Part shown: piece by piece, positions 42,758-51,562 of the stretch
Layout of the letters: each line of letters starts with the position of its first letter
Position numbering within the stretch: the stretch's first letter is position 1
NCBI GenBank assembly: GCA_964616825.1
Contig: CAZTSX010000002.1
Location: 151,248-215,247 of the forward strand
Source of the DNA: QYOJ01 sp964616825
GTDB taxonomy: Bacteria; Bacteroidota; Bacteroidia; Bacteroidales; FEN-979
Reading direction: 5' to 3'
DNA length: 64,000 nucleotides
Made by a program: the position numbers and the translations under genes
The notes under the pieces: model-generated
Told to the model about the DNA's origin: nothing
Database searches by the model: none
The model's input: the letters and a program-made list of their open reading frames with translations, nothing else

Positions 42758-43762
42758 ATGAAAATCGCTGTCAGCCTGATTCCCATTCTGCTCTTCCTGG
42801 CGATGTTTTTGTCGCTCGACAGCTTCCGGCTGATCAGGTGGGGGATCCTGATCGTTTGTCTCTTATGGGGAGGCGTTGCCGCCACCCTGAGCCTGGTTGG
42901 AAACACACTGATCACAAACCTGTTTCACATCGATTTTGATATCCTCTCACGTTATATAGCGCCACTCACTGAGGAGATTTTAAAGATGCTTCTGTTATTG
43001 TGGTTGATTACGAAACACCGGATCGGATTTGCAATTGATGCTGCGATCTATGGGTTTACTATTGGTACCGGTTTTGCGTTTGCCGAAAACATGATCTACA
43101 TCTTTCAACTCGGACCCGATCAAACCAATCTTTGGATCTGGGTTACACGGGGTTTCGGGACAGCTATCATGCATGGAGGTGTCACTGCAATTGCCGGGAT
43201 CATTCTTGTGAATCGTCTTACCGACACAAGGAAGTTACTCCAGCCCTTCATCCTGGCCGTCGTTGTAGCCTATCTGTTGCACGCACTCTACAACGCCTTT
43301 TTCATTTCTCCGCTGATCTCTGCATTGATTATGATGATTCTGATCCCGGCGACATTGATCGTTGTATTCAGGCTGAGCACCGGTAATTTGAAACGATGGC
43401 TCGATATGGGGATGGATGCCGAAGTTGAATTGTTGTTGATGATCAATAAGGGGAAGTTCAGCAAGACACGCGCCGGCAAATACCTCCTTTCTATCAAGGA
43501 CCACTTCCCCCGGGAGGTGGTTGTTGACATGTATTGCTATTCAGCGCTATACCTGGAGTTATCAGTCAAAGCCAAATGCTTGCTGTTACTTAAAGAGAGC
43601 GACCTCCCCCTGCCAATGGATCCTCAAATATTGGAAAAGTTAGAGGAACTTGAACTGCTGCAAAAAAACATTGGGAAGTCGGGAATCCTGGCATTAAAAC
43701 CAATCCTGCGAACAAGCCGCAGTGACCTCTGGGCCCTGACCACCCTGAAACCAAATAAATGA
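42758..43762 (+). CDS. PrsW-family intramembrane protease with extra C-terminal domain
   Basis: 334 residues. At least seven hydrophobic helices lie in the first ~205 residues. The PrsW (CAAX-like glutamic protease) motifs are in order: PLTEEILKM (EExxK), FAFAENMIY, TAIMHGGVTA and LLHALYNAFF. The final ~120 residues are soluble and helical (MDAEVELLLMINKGKFSKTRAGKYLL ... LYLELSVKAKCLLLL) and are not part of the usual PrsW core. PrsW in Bacillus cleaves an anti-sigma factor; the substrate here is unknown. It is tightly linked to the upstream dipeptidase. Confidence 0.85.
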   Translation: MKIAVSLIPILLFLAMFLSLDSFRLIRWGILIVCLLWGGVAATLSLVGNTLITNLFHIDFDILSRYIAPLTEEILKMLLLLWLITKHRIGFAIDAAIYGFTIGTGFAFAENMIYIFQLGPDQTNLWIWVTRGFGTAIMHGGVTAIAGIILVNRLTDTRKLLQPFILAVVVAYLLHALYNAFFISPLISALIMMILIPATLIVVFRLSTGNLKRWLDMGMDAEVELLLMINKGKFSKTRAGKYLLSIKDHFPREVVVDMYCYSALYLELSVKAKCLLLLKESDLPLPMDPQILEKLEELELLQKNIGKSGILALKPILRTSRSDLWALTTLKPNK

Positions 43763-43808
43763 AAAATTGTTGTACCTTTAATTCCTAATTACCAAAACAA
43801 CCTTAAAG

Positions 43809-44375
43809 ATGGAACAATCAGAAAAGAGTTCACCTTCATTTTATGATCAGAAACCTTCCTTCTTTCAAAAATCATGGGTGAGATATAGTTTCTTTTTTCT
43901 TATCGGAGCCTGCTTTGGAATCATCCTGACATTGCTGGCAGATACCCGGCAGGAGCATCAGTTTACATCTGACGAAGATGTCAGGGGAACGGTATACAGT
44001 TCAAGTTCATTTGAGAAGATGAAACCGGCTGATGCGATCTTCTTTGATAATCCGGCCTTGAAAGCAGCCATTGATGTTCGCTATTCAACCCAGCTGGTTG
44101 AAGCTCGTCTCGATCTCTCCTCCTTATATCCGGTGAAACTGGTAGTCGAATTCGGATACAGCGATTTTCGGGTACTTAATGTGCAGAATATTACAGTCAA
44201 CGATAAATCCACTACACGTTCAGCATCCAACTACATTCAGATAGATAATGTGGGAGATAATAAATACATCATACAACTGCTGAATCGCAATAGGCTCCCG
44301 CATCAGATTACATTCAAATTTTACCAGAACGATATGGCGGTTTATTCCAATTCAGTGGTTGTGAATAAAGAATAA
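43809..44375 (+). CDS. Membrane-anchored protein of unknown function
   Basis: 188 residues. A ~24-residue polar N-terminus, one membrane helix (about 26-46, SFFFLIGACFGIILTLLA), and a ~140-residue outer domain that looks all-beta (ARLDLSSLYPVKLVVEFGYS, NKYIIQLLNRNRLPHQITFKFY). The signal-anchor orientation places the beta domain outside the cytoplasm. No family is recognised. TACCTTTA upstream (43776-43783) is one base off the promoter consensus. Confidence 0.72.
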   Translation: MEQSEKSSPSFYDQKPSFFQKSWVRYSFFFLIGACFGIILTLLADTRQEHQFTSDEDVRGTVYSSSSFEKMKPADAIFFDNPALKAAIDVRYSTQLVEARLDLSSLYPVKLVVEFGYSDFRVLNVQNITVNDKSTTRSASNYIQIDNVGDNKYIIQLLNRNRLPHQITFKFYQNDMAVYSNSVVVNKE

Positions 44376-44384
44376 TAAAGAAGG

Positions 44385-44419
44385 ATTGCCATATTATTGC
44401 CATTAATTGCCATAGATTG
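44385..44419. repeat. ATTGCCAT repeat, ~10-bp period
   Basis: ATTGCCAT occurs at 44385, 44396 and 44406, followed by ATTG at 44416, giving spacings of 11, 10 and 10 bases. It fills the gap before the deaminase-like gene. Confidence 0.7.
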
Positions 44420-44436
44420 TACAAGGACTTCGTTAG

Positions 44437-45375
44437 ATGAATGTATTTTATTCCGGTTTAACGGAGGGGAATATCCCCTTAGTTCGTTCAGTTCCCAAGG
44501 CCGACTTGCATAATCACTGTTTACTGGGTGTCAGATTGGAGAGGATGCGGACAATCTCCGGGCTGGATATTCAACCCTTTCACTACAAAGGAAACGGGAT
44601 CAAGGATATCAATCACTGGATCAGGGATCAATATGTTCCTGTGATGCACATTCCGGGAATTTTTCAGAAGCTTATTGAAGCAAGCTTTCAGCAAGCTCTC
44701 GATGATGGGGTCACCCTGTTGGAGATGAGTATGGATGTTGCCTTCGGGCTCCTTTATAAACTTACTCCCCGGCAAATTGCAGATATCCTGAAGGAAACTC
44801 ATATGCAGACAGCTCCCTCAATCACTTTCCGTCCTTGTCTGGGTTTTGTCCGCAGCGCACCTGTGAGGCAGCTTTTGAGGCTCTTTGAGCCTTACCTGGA
44901 TTTGAACTATTTCACCGCGATTGATCTGTATGACGATGAATTGAGTCAGCCGGTTCAAAACTTTCGGGAGATCTACCGTTTTGCCCGCCAGCAGGGATTC
45001 CGATGTACTGCTCATGTCGGAGAATTTGGCTCTGCCGAAGATGTCAGGGAAGCCGTAGAAATACTCAATCTGGATGCAGTACAACATGGGATTGCTGCCG
45101 CTGCATCACCGGAAGTCATGCATTGGCTGGCTGACCGGGAGGTTCCTCTGAATATCTGCCCTACCAGCAATCTGGTTTTACAGCGGGTGCAATCGTATGC
45201 TTCCCATCCCATTCGGACCCTGTTTGATCACGGCGTAAAGGTAACAGTCAACACCGATGATGTAACCCTATTTAACCAGGGAGTCTCAGAAGAGTATCTG
45301 AACCTCTACCGTGCCGGTCTTTTCTCAGCCGAAGAGTTGGATGGGATCAGGGAATATTCATTGCAAGGAGCTTAG
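44437..45375 (+). CDS. Adenosine deaminase-family hydrolase, probably C-terminally shortened
   Basis: 312 residues. The metal site of adenosine/AMP deaminases is present: HNH in ADLHNHCLLG, HVGEFG (normally HAGE), QHG in LDAVQHGI, NICPTSN, and the Asp pair in VNTDDVTLF. It should deaminate adenosine or a related aminopurine, but HVGE and the lack of the usual Pro after NTDD make the substrate uncertain. It ends at REYSLQGA, whereas family members usually run ~20-40 residues further. The last four codons and the stop lie in a REP-like element (45359-45387), so the natural 3' end may have been replaced. Confidence 0.82.
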   Translation: MNVFYSGLTEGNIPLVRSVPKADLHNHCLLGVRLERMRTISGLDIQPFHYKGNGIKDINHWIRDQYVPVMHIPGIFQKLIEASFQQALDDGVTLLEMSMDVAFGLLYKLTPRQIADILKETHMQTAPSITFRPCLGFVRSAPVRQLLRLFEPYLDLNYFTAIDLYDDELSQPVQNFREIYRFARQQGFRCTAHVGEFGSAEDVREAVEILNLDAVQHGIAAAASPEVMHWLADREVPLNICPTSNLVLQRVQSYASHPIRTLFDHGVKVTVNTDDVTLFNQGVSEEYLNLYRAGLFSAEELDGIREYSLQGA

Positions 45376-45387
45376 CGACGAAGCAAC
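45359..45387. repeat. REP-like element shared by two convergent gene ends
   Basis: ATTGCAAGGAGC followed by TTAGCGACGAAGCAAC; it matches the pyrC element (22760-22787) at 25 of 28 positions. It encodes the last residues and stop codon of the deaminase on the plus strand and the last residues and stop codon of the ABC transporter on the minus strand. Confidence 0.85.
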
Positions 45388-48300
45388 CTCCTGAACTTAA
45401 CCCTCTCTATTCCCTCTACGATCTTCCGCAGCGTGTCATGCCACAGCGTGAAATAAAGGACTATTGTCATCAGCCAGATCACGCCGAAGTTAAACCAGAA
45501 GGTGTCGATGTGCAGGCCGAACAGATTTTTGTATGGAGCGTAAAACTGAGCCCGGCCTATCCTGGATTCCGGGTCCATGAAGATCGGATCTTTCTTGCGG
45601 ATCAGCTTGCCTTTTGCTTCGATTATTTTTGTAGTAGAGTTTTTATTAAGAGCGAAATCAGCCAGACTCTGATTGTAATAATTCTGCCGCATGGCATACA
45701 GCTGATCCTGCCCCATCTCATTTACCAGCCGTTCATAAAGGCCATCACGACGTGAGGTTACCGACGAGAGACGCGAGGAGAAGTAACGACTCAGGGAGTC
45801 GAGGTAGGACACCGTTTGAACCTTAACCTCATTGGTGAACCGTTCCGGAGTAAGATCTGCCAGCCCGGGATATACTCCGAAACCTGCTGCCCGGGTTAAC
45901 TTTGGGATCTCATTGTTCAGGATCGCAAAATAATTCTTTGTTTGCTTCGGTTCCCGGTCGAGCTTCAGATTTCGCTCACAAACATCCAGCTCGGCCAGCA
46001 GAGTAGGGATTTCGAATGCTGAGAGATAGGCGTAATGGCTCATCTCTTTATCGTAAGGGTAGAAGATCTTTTCGTACCTGTTGTTTTTAAATTGCTGAAC
46101 CGCTAACGCTTCATACGACCAGCGGGAGGCCATCAGATCACCTACGACAGGAACGTTAGTCCTGGATGAGATTGCAGGATTGAGGTTATCGAACGGGACA
46201 ATGGTACCACTCAGAAGTAATTGTGGAACCAGGATAAAAGGAATAAGGATATAGATGGCTACCACCGACTTCATCCCGGAAGAGATGTTGAGCCCTACCA
46301 TATTTGCAAAACAGGAGGTAGCGAAGAGAATGAGGAAGTAACTCAGCATCATTCCTTTTATCTCCAGGATCAAATTTCCAGCCAGCACAAACGACAAAGC
46401 CTGGATAGCGGAAAGGGCAAACAACAGGGTGATCTTGGCATTGAGGTAGCTCCACCGGCTGAGGTGTAGGAAAGCTTCACGCTTCAGGATTCTTCTGTCG
46501 CGAATGATCTCTTCCGCGCTCACCATCATCCCAAAGAAGAGAGAGACTACCACACTCATAAAGAGGTAAGCAATCAGGTTGCTGTTCATGCCGAATATAT
46601 AGGTGTCGCCAGGATAGTATCGGGTAAGGATAGCAAGGATAGCTGCCAGGACAGGCGCTTCCAGGAGGTTGATCAGCAGGTATTGCTTGTTTGTGATCTT
46701 CGAGAGGAAATTCCGGGTGCCGAATAGTTGAAACTGATTGAACAGGTTAGGCACCTTGAAGTGGTGTGTTGGAAGCATCCGTTTTGCGGAAGTGATTTTC
46801 AGCTTGGGTTGAATGTTTTTCTGGAAGTGTTCATACCACTCATGAGGATTGGTTTTCCGGTTAGCGCTCAGCTTCCCATATTCGTTGATCACCTTCGCTT
46901 CAGTGATTTGCAGAATCTGTTCGGGATTGACATATCCGCAGTTTGCACACTCACTCTCAGTTGGGTTGACGTGGCTGCTAATGGTTTTAAAGTAAGCCAG
47001 TGCATCGATCGGGTTGCCGAAGTATATGGGATAACCCCCTTTGTCAAGGATTAACAGCTTATCAAAGAGCTTGAAAATATCGGATGAGGGTTGATGGATA
47101 TTGACTACAACCAGTCTCCCCTTCAGCGTCTGCTCTTTCAGCAGTAGCATCACCATCTCAGAATCCATGGAGGAGAGGCCCGATGTGGGTTCATCGACAA
47201 AGAGGACCGATGGCTCCCTGATCAGTTCCAACGCAATGTTAAGCCTCTTTCGTTGTCCGCCCGAAATGAACTTATTCAGCGGATCGCCTACCTTCAGGTT
47301 TTTAATCCCTGCCAATCCGATATCGGAGAGGATCTTCATCACCGATCTTAGGATCTGACTCTTTGTGAACTCACTGAAGCAGAGTTTGGCGTTGTAATAT
47401 AAGTTCTGGAATACTGTTAGCTCCTCAATCAGCAGGTCATCCTGTGGGACAAACCCGATGATCCCCTGCAACTGCTCTTTATCGTGGTGGAGGTCGTAAC
47501 CGTTAATCATGATCTTTCCACGGGTGAGGGGGAGGTTTCCGTTCATCAGGTTCAACAGGGTAGATTTTCCCACCCCACTTCCTCCCATCACTCCGATCAG
47601 TTCGCCTGAACCGGCAGTGAAGCTGAAAGGATAGATGCCGTTCGTGCTGTTTTTGAAACGGAACTCAATCTCTTCAGCGGTATATTCAATAGGAATGATC
47701 TCTTTGGTATGCAGAAATCTGGCTGCCAGGTCGGTATAATAAACGGGGCTAAGTTTTAAACTTGTTAGGATCGATCCATGGTTGAGAATGACTGAGCGGT
47801 AAGGAACCATTTGATTCCCGTTCAGGTTGATGTCATCCTGCCCCAGGTACCTGCAGATAAAAGAGTGGATCAAAGGGAGGTAGAGGACCAGGATCTGCCC
47901 GTCGAGGTTTTCCCTGTACATCTGCTTCTGCTCCTGCGGATGCTCCTGCGAATCGATGATCAGCAGGTTATTACGGTCGAAACCGGAACGTTGCGGATCC
48001 AGGATAAAAGCCTGGCAGTTGACGGAAAGTGGTTGAGACAGGTTGAATGTTTCAGCAATGATCTGCAGGTAACCTTCTTCCTCGTTTGTGATGGGGATTG
48101 CCTCATCCGTAGCTCTTCCATGTTCCTCCTCCAGATACTCCAGAAATTTCAGGAATACGATCACTTTATCACGTAATTGAAGCCCTTTGTTGACTTTTTG
48201 ACAGATCTCACGGACCTTTCCGGCTGTATCAGGCGCTTCCTGTGTATCATCAACAGGTTGATGGAAGAAGAGTAGTTCATCAAACAACTTTAGATACTCT

Positions 48301-48437
48301 TCCATCTCCTGGCTGCTGAGATGAGCTTTCAGAAAGGAAGCGATAATGGTACGTGTGCTTTCCGGATTGGCTTTTCTGCCAGAAGCAGCTACAAGTGCAA
48401 AGAGCTGCACCAGGGCCATTAAGATCGGTTCAGACAT
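45372..48437 (-). CDS. ABC-2 type transporter, ATPase-permease fusion with TerB-like and FHA-like N-terminal regions
   Basis: 1,021 residues. N-terminus: a helical TerB-like region (about 1-140, LVQLFALVAASGRKANPESTR), then a beta-rich FHA-like segment (about 150-265, containing DDINLNGNQMVPYRSVILNHG). The ABC cassette follows: Walker A GGSGVGKST, signature ISGGQRKRLNIA, Walker B VLFVDEPTSGLS, of the ABCG/White type. The permease (about 580-800) has six helices. There is also a long extracytoplasmic segment (about 800-970) before a final helix. It is a half- or full-size exporter of unknown cargo; the N-terminal regions suggest regulated activity. It ends in FRRLLRR, encoded by a REP-like element. 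Confidence 0.88.
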   Translation of the reverse strand: MSEPILMALVQLFALVAASGRKANPESTRTIIASFLKAHLSSQEMEEYLKLFDELLFFHQPVDDTQEAPDTAGKVREICQKVNKGLQLRDKVIVFLKFLEYLEEEHGRATDEAIPITNEEEGYLQIIAETFNLSQPLSVNCQAFILDPQRSGFDRNNLLIIDSQEHPQEQKQMYRENLDGQILVLYLPLIHSFICRYLGQDDINLNGNQMVPYRSVILNHGSILTSLKLSPVYYTDLAARFLHTKEIIPIEYTAEEIEFRFKNSTNGIYPFSFTAGSGELIGVMGGSGVGKSTLLNLMNGNLPLTRGKIMINGYDLHHDKEQLQGIIGFVPQDDLLIEELTVFQNLYYNAKLCFSEFTKSQILRSVMKILSDIGLAGIKNLKVGDPLNKFISGGQRKRLNIALELIREPSVLFVDEPTSGLSSMDSEMVMLLLKEQTLKGRLVVVNIHQPSSDIFKLFDKLLILDKGGYPIYFGNPIDALAYFKTISSHVNPTESECANCGYVNPEQILQITEAKVINEYGKLSANRKTNPHEWYEHFQKNIQPKLKITSAKRMLPTHHFKVPNLFNQFQLFGTRNFLSKITNKQYLLINLLEAPVLAAILAILTRYYPGDTYIFGMNSNLIAYLFMSVVVSLFFGMMVSAEEIIRDRRILKREAFLHLSRWSYLNAKITLLFALSAIQALSFVLAGNLILEIKGMMLSYFLILFATSCFANMVGLNISSGMKSVVAIYILIPFILVPQLLLSGTIVPFDNLNPAISSRTNVPVVGDLMASRWSYEALAVQQFKNNRYEKIFYPYDKEMSHYAYLSAFEIPTLLAELDVCERNLKLDREPKQTKNYFAILNNEIPKLTRAAGFGVYPGLADLTPERFTNEVKVQTVSYLDSLSRYFSSRLSSVTSRRDGLYERLVNEMGQDQLYAMRQNYYNQSLADFALNKNSTTKIIEAKGKLIRKKDPIFMDPESRIGRAQFYAPYKNLFGLHIDTFWFNFGVIWLMTIVLYFTLWHDTLRKIVEGIERVKFRRLLRR

Positions 48438-48457
48438 GGTTGATGGTTTATCCCGAT

Positions 48458-48465
48458 CAAAGATA
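48458..48465 (-). promoter_or_regulatory. -7 element TATCTTTG of the ABC transporter gene
   Basis: A consensus match on the minus strand, 20 bases before the ATG at 48437 and just downstream of the previous gene's terminator. Confidence 0.65.
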
Positions 48466-48478
48466 AGGATTCTCTGAT

Positions 48479-48504
48479 AAAAAAAACGGGGCTCGAGGCC
48501 CCGT
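48479..48504 (-). terminator. Terminator of the 48524 lipoprotein gene
   Basis: Minus strand: ACGGGGC-CTCGA-GCCCCGT (7-bp stem) is followed by eight Ts, 20 bases after the stop codon. Confidence 0.9.
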
Positions 48505-48523
48505 CAAATTCAGTCAGTTATCG

Positions 48524-49372
48524 TTATTGAATAAAGTAATTCCGGACATTTTCGATCAGATCATTGATCTCAAATGCTTTCTCTTTAGTCAGTGGTTTAC
48601 CAGGCTCCTGTACAAAATCTGTGAAGACGCTTTTAAGGTTGAACATTTCGTCGTAAACAGATTTCATCACTTCGTCATTCTGATAGAGCTCCAGGATCAT
48701 CATCATCTTGCTGTAGTTGTCGGCTTGTTTGAAAATCACTTCCGAGATATGGGTATTATCTTTCGCTACGATATTTAACGAACTGGCCAGGTAAAGTCCT
48801 TCTACAAATGCACCGGAAGCGATGTAAACAGTTACCTGGTTACGGTTGTTCTTCGAGAGAAAGTCGTTTGTAGAGATGAAGATGTTGGAGACAAGGGCTA
48901 CCAACGAATCCTTGTTGTTGTTGAACTCTTTCACCTTTTCAACCAGGTTGGGTTGATATACACCGGCAATGCCAAGCTCGTCAGAGAGGATACTGGTACA
49001 GACCAGGAACTTATTGGTGTTGTCAATTTGCCTGTAGGTTGCAGAATAAGCCAGATCAGCGCTATAAACTCCCAGGTTCATTGCTCTGCTTTTTTCGGTC
49101 ATGTATTTATCAACATTCTCCGGGGAGTTCGTGATGTCGAAAATATATCCTGCCTGAGCCTGTTTCAGCATTTCGGTAACTTCGAAAGGAGTAGGTAGTT
49201 CATACAGGAGGTTCCTGGCTTCAGGAGTCAGGGTCAGCTCCTGTTTGATAGAGTCTGTAGCCTCTTCATTTGCTTCCTTGTCTGTAGCTCCACCACCACA
49301 GCTAGCCAGAAAGATGATAGATACTGCCATCAGTGTGGCCAAACTAAAGAAAAAATTCCGTTTCATATTCAT
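48524..49372 (-). CDS. Lipoprotein of unknown function
   Basis: 282 residues. Lipobox LASC with Cys near position 25, then GGG and an acidic linker. The mature part is mostly helical (ARNLLYELPTPFEVTEMLKQA, NLGVYSADLAYSATYRQ, SEVIFKQADNYSKMMMILELY) and ends in DLIENVRNYFIQ. This looks like a conserved Bacteroidota envelope lipoprotein family without assigned function. A strong terminator follows. TAATTTCG upstream (one base off consensus, about 49397-49404) could be its promoter. Confidence 0.78.
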   Translation of the reverse strand: MNMKRNFFFSLATLMAVSIIFLASCGGGATDKEANEEATDSIKQELTLTPEARNLLYELPTPFEVTEMLKQAQAGYIFDITNSPENVDKYMTEKSRAMNLGVYSADLAYSATYRQIDNTNKFLVCTSILSDELGIAGVYQPNLVEKVKEFNNNKDSLVALVSNIFISTNDFLSKNNRNQVTVYIASGAFVEGLYLASSLNIVAKDNTHISEVIFKQADNYSKMMMILELYQNDEVMKSVYDEMFNLKSVFTDFVQEPGKPLTKEKAFEINDLIENVRNYFIQ

Positions 49373-49442
49373 GTGTTTATGTTTTTCTGTCAGGCGAAAT
49401 TAGGTGTTTTTTTCGAACTGATAAAATTTTTGTTACGATGAT

Positions 49443-50390
49443 TTAATGTCTGATCAACACTTTAATGGTATCGGGTTGAGCTGCAAACTTGAATGCTTCG
49501 ACAAGTTCATCAAACGGGAAGACCTTTGTGATCATCGGCTCCACATCGATCAGTTTCTGGCTGAGCAGGCTGAGGGCCGGTTCAAACACACCACAACGAC
49601 TACCGATGATATTAAATTCATTCATCACGATCTGGTTGAGATTTAGTTTTGCCGGATTGGCTACGGTGGTTTTCAGGATCAGTTTTCCGCAAGGATAGAG
49701 GTGAGAGAGGGCTGTTTCTATCCCTTCCGGATTACCGGTGCAGTCAACACAAATCTCTGCTCTCTGATCGGCTCCTATCGCCTCTGGTAACGCGGCAGAT
49801 AATCCAAGCCCCTTTGCAAATTCCACCTTCCATGGGTTAATATCATACAATGTATATTCACATCCCGATAACCGGAAGACCTGGGTGATCAACAGCCCTA
49901 ATTTTCCGGCGCCAAAGATAAATACGTTATCAGTCGGTTTAATCTTGGTTTGTTCGAAGATCTCCAGCGACGCTGCAAGCGGTTCTGCAAGCACCGCAGT
50001 AGGCATGTCCACGTTCGCCGGAATGACATGAAGGTTGGCCTCTGGTAACACAATGTAATCGGCAAAACACCCGGGATGTTCAAAAATGCCCATGACCGTC
50101 CGGTTGATGCAATGGGTTTTTCGGCCTGTCTTGCACATATAACACTTTCCGCAAGCTATGTTGATCTCACCTACCACATCTTTCTCGAAATACTTACTCT
50201 CCTTCGAAACTACTTCTCCTGCGAATTCATGTCCGAGGATACCTTTATATCCCATGTATCCCCGGAGGATCTCCAGATCGGTATTACAGATTGAGGAATA
50301 ACGAACGCGGATCAGCGCTTCACCTTTTTTTGGAACCGGATCCGATACTTGCTGAAGGGTTAGCTGACCATCAAAAATCAGAGCTTTCAT
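49443..50390 (-). CDS. Zinc-dependent medium-chain dehydrogenase
   Basis: 315 residues. Catalytic zinc ligands: Cys in CNTDLEI and His-Glu in GHEFAGEV. Structural zinc: CGKCYMCKTGRKTHC. The Rossmann motif is IFGAGKLGLL. This is the sorbitol/threonine/alcohol dehydrogenase branch of the MDR family, somewhat short (315 against ~340). NAD(P)-linked oxidation of a polyol or secondary alcohol is likely; the substrate is not readable. It is divergent from the signalling operon at 50486. Confidence 0.88.
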   Translation of the reverse strand: MKALIFDGQLTLQQVSDPVPKKGEALIRVRYSSICNTDLEILRGYMGYKGILGHEFAGEVVSKESKYFEKDVVGEINIACGKCYMCKTGRKTHCINRTVMGIFEHPGCFADYIVLPEANLHVIPANVDMPTAVLAEPLAASLEIFEQTKIKPTDNVFIFGAGKLGLLITQVFRLSGCEYTLYDINPWKVEFAKGLGLSAALPEAIGADQRAEICVDCTGNPEGIETALSHLYPCGKLILKTTVANPAKLNLNQIVMNEFNIIGSRCGVFEPALSLLSQKLIDVEPMITKVFPFDELVEAFKFAAQPDTIKVLIRH

Positions 50391-50485
50391 AAAGAGTTGT
50401 TTTTCACAAAAAAACGATTTTTTTTCAGGTTATCATAAAATTTCGGAATAAATTTACAATCTTGCTTCACATAAGCAAAAAAAAC

Positions 50486-51562
50486 ATGAAACAACCTTTC
50501 AGGGTTTTTTCAACTTTCCTGCTGGTATTGAGCTTCTTGTTACTCATTCTTAGCTGTCAGACTCCCCTTTCTCAAGAGGAAAAAGTAGACCGTCAGGATG
50601 ACAGCCTCCCCGGAGATCAGTTCGATAGGTTGCAGAAAGTGATTCTCCTTCCATACTGGGTAACGACAGCACAGTTTGCGGGTTATTATGTGGGCATTGA
50701 GAAAGGAATCTTTCAGCGATATGGGATCGACCTGGAGATCATCCCATTTCAACCAACCATGTTAACTGAACAGCTTATCCGGGATCAGGAGGCCGATTTT
50801 TTTCTTCTTTGGCTGGTAAATGCCATCGAACTGAAAGCATCCGGCCTCGATATTGTCAACATCGCCCAGCTCTCTTCAAAGTCATCCCTGATGTTACTTA
50901 CTAAAAAAAGCTCCGGGATTGAAACAATAGCTGATATGGATGGAAAGCGGGTTGGCATCTGGAGTGGTTATGAGTTACAACCACGAGCGCTCTTCCGGAA
51001 GCACAACATAGATGTGAAGATTGTCCCGATAGGGAGCAGCAACAATCTTTTTCTGACTGATGGAGTAGAGATCGTCAATGCAAGCTGGTTTGATGAATAC
51101 CATACGATCATAAATAGCGGCTATAATGAAGACGAACTTGAAACCTTCTTCTTTTTTGATCATGATCTGAACTTCCTTGAAGATGGGATCTATTGCCTCC
51201 GATCCACCCTCGAACAGGATCCGCAATTGTGTAAGCGATTTGTTGAAGCAACACTCGAAAGCTGGAAATATGTTTTTAATCACCCAAAAGAAGCGATCAT
51301 GATTGTGTTGCGTGAGCAGAGGGAATTAAACATGCCGGCCAACTTCGTACATCAGCGCTGGATGCTGGACAGATACCGGGATTTATACTATATGGATCCT
51401 GAGAGCGGTATCAATACGGTTCTCCCGGAATCTGCGTACCATAATAGTGCAAAGATCCTCCAGGAAGCAGGATTGATTGGAGATATTCCTTCCTTCAGAG
51501 AATTTTATATTTCAATTCAGTCACTGGAGCAGAAATCACCAGATACGCTAAACAGACCCTGA
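50486..51562 (+). CDS. NMT1/THI5-type periplasmic binding lipoprotein
   Basis: 358 residues from the ATG at 50486 (a TTG 24 bases upstream is less likely). Lipobox ILSC gives lipid anchoring. The fold is the NMT1/SsuA-like solute-binding type: VTTAQFAGYYVGIEKGIFQRYGIDLEI, LIRDQEADFFLLWLVNAIE, MDGKRVGIWSGYE. Such proteins usually feed ABC importers for thiamine precursors or sulfonates, but no ABC permease or ATPase is linked. Its stop overlaps the ATG of a Cache histidine kinase by one base, so it more likely acts as a ligand receptor for that kinase (inference). Confidence 0.87.
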   Translation: MKQPFRVFSTFLLVLSFLLLILSCQTPLSQEEKVDRQDDSLPGDQFDRLQKVILLPYWVTTAQFAGYYVGIEKGIFQRYGIDLEIIPFQPTMLTEQLIRDQEADFFLLWLVNAIELKASGLDIVNIAQLSSKSSLMLLTKKSSGIETIADMDGKRVGIWSGYELQPRALFRKHNIDVKIVPIGSSNNLFLTDGVEIVNASWFDEYHTIINSGYNEDELETFFFFDHDLNFLEDGIYCLRSTLEQDPQLCKRFVEATLESWKYVFNHPKEAIMIVLREQRELNMPANFVHQRWMLDRYRDLYYMDPESGINTVLPESAYHNSAKILQEAGLIGDIPSFREFYISIQSLEQKSPDTLNRP

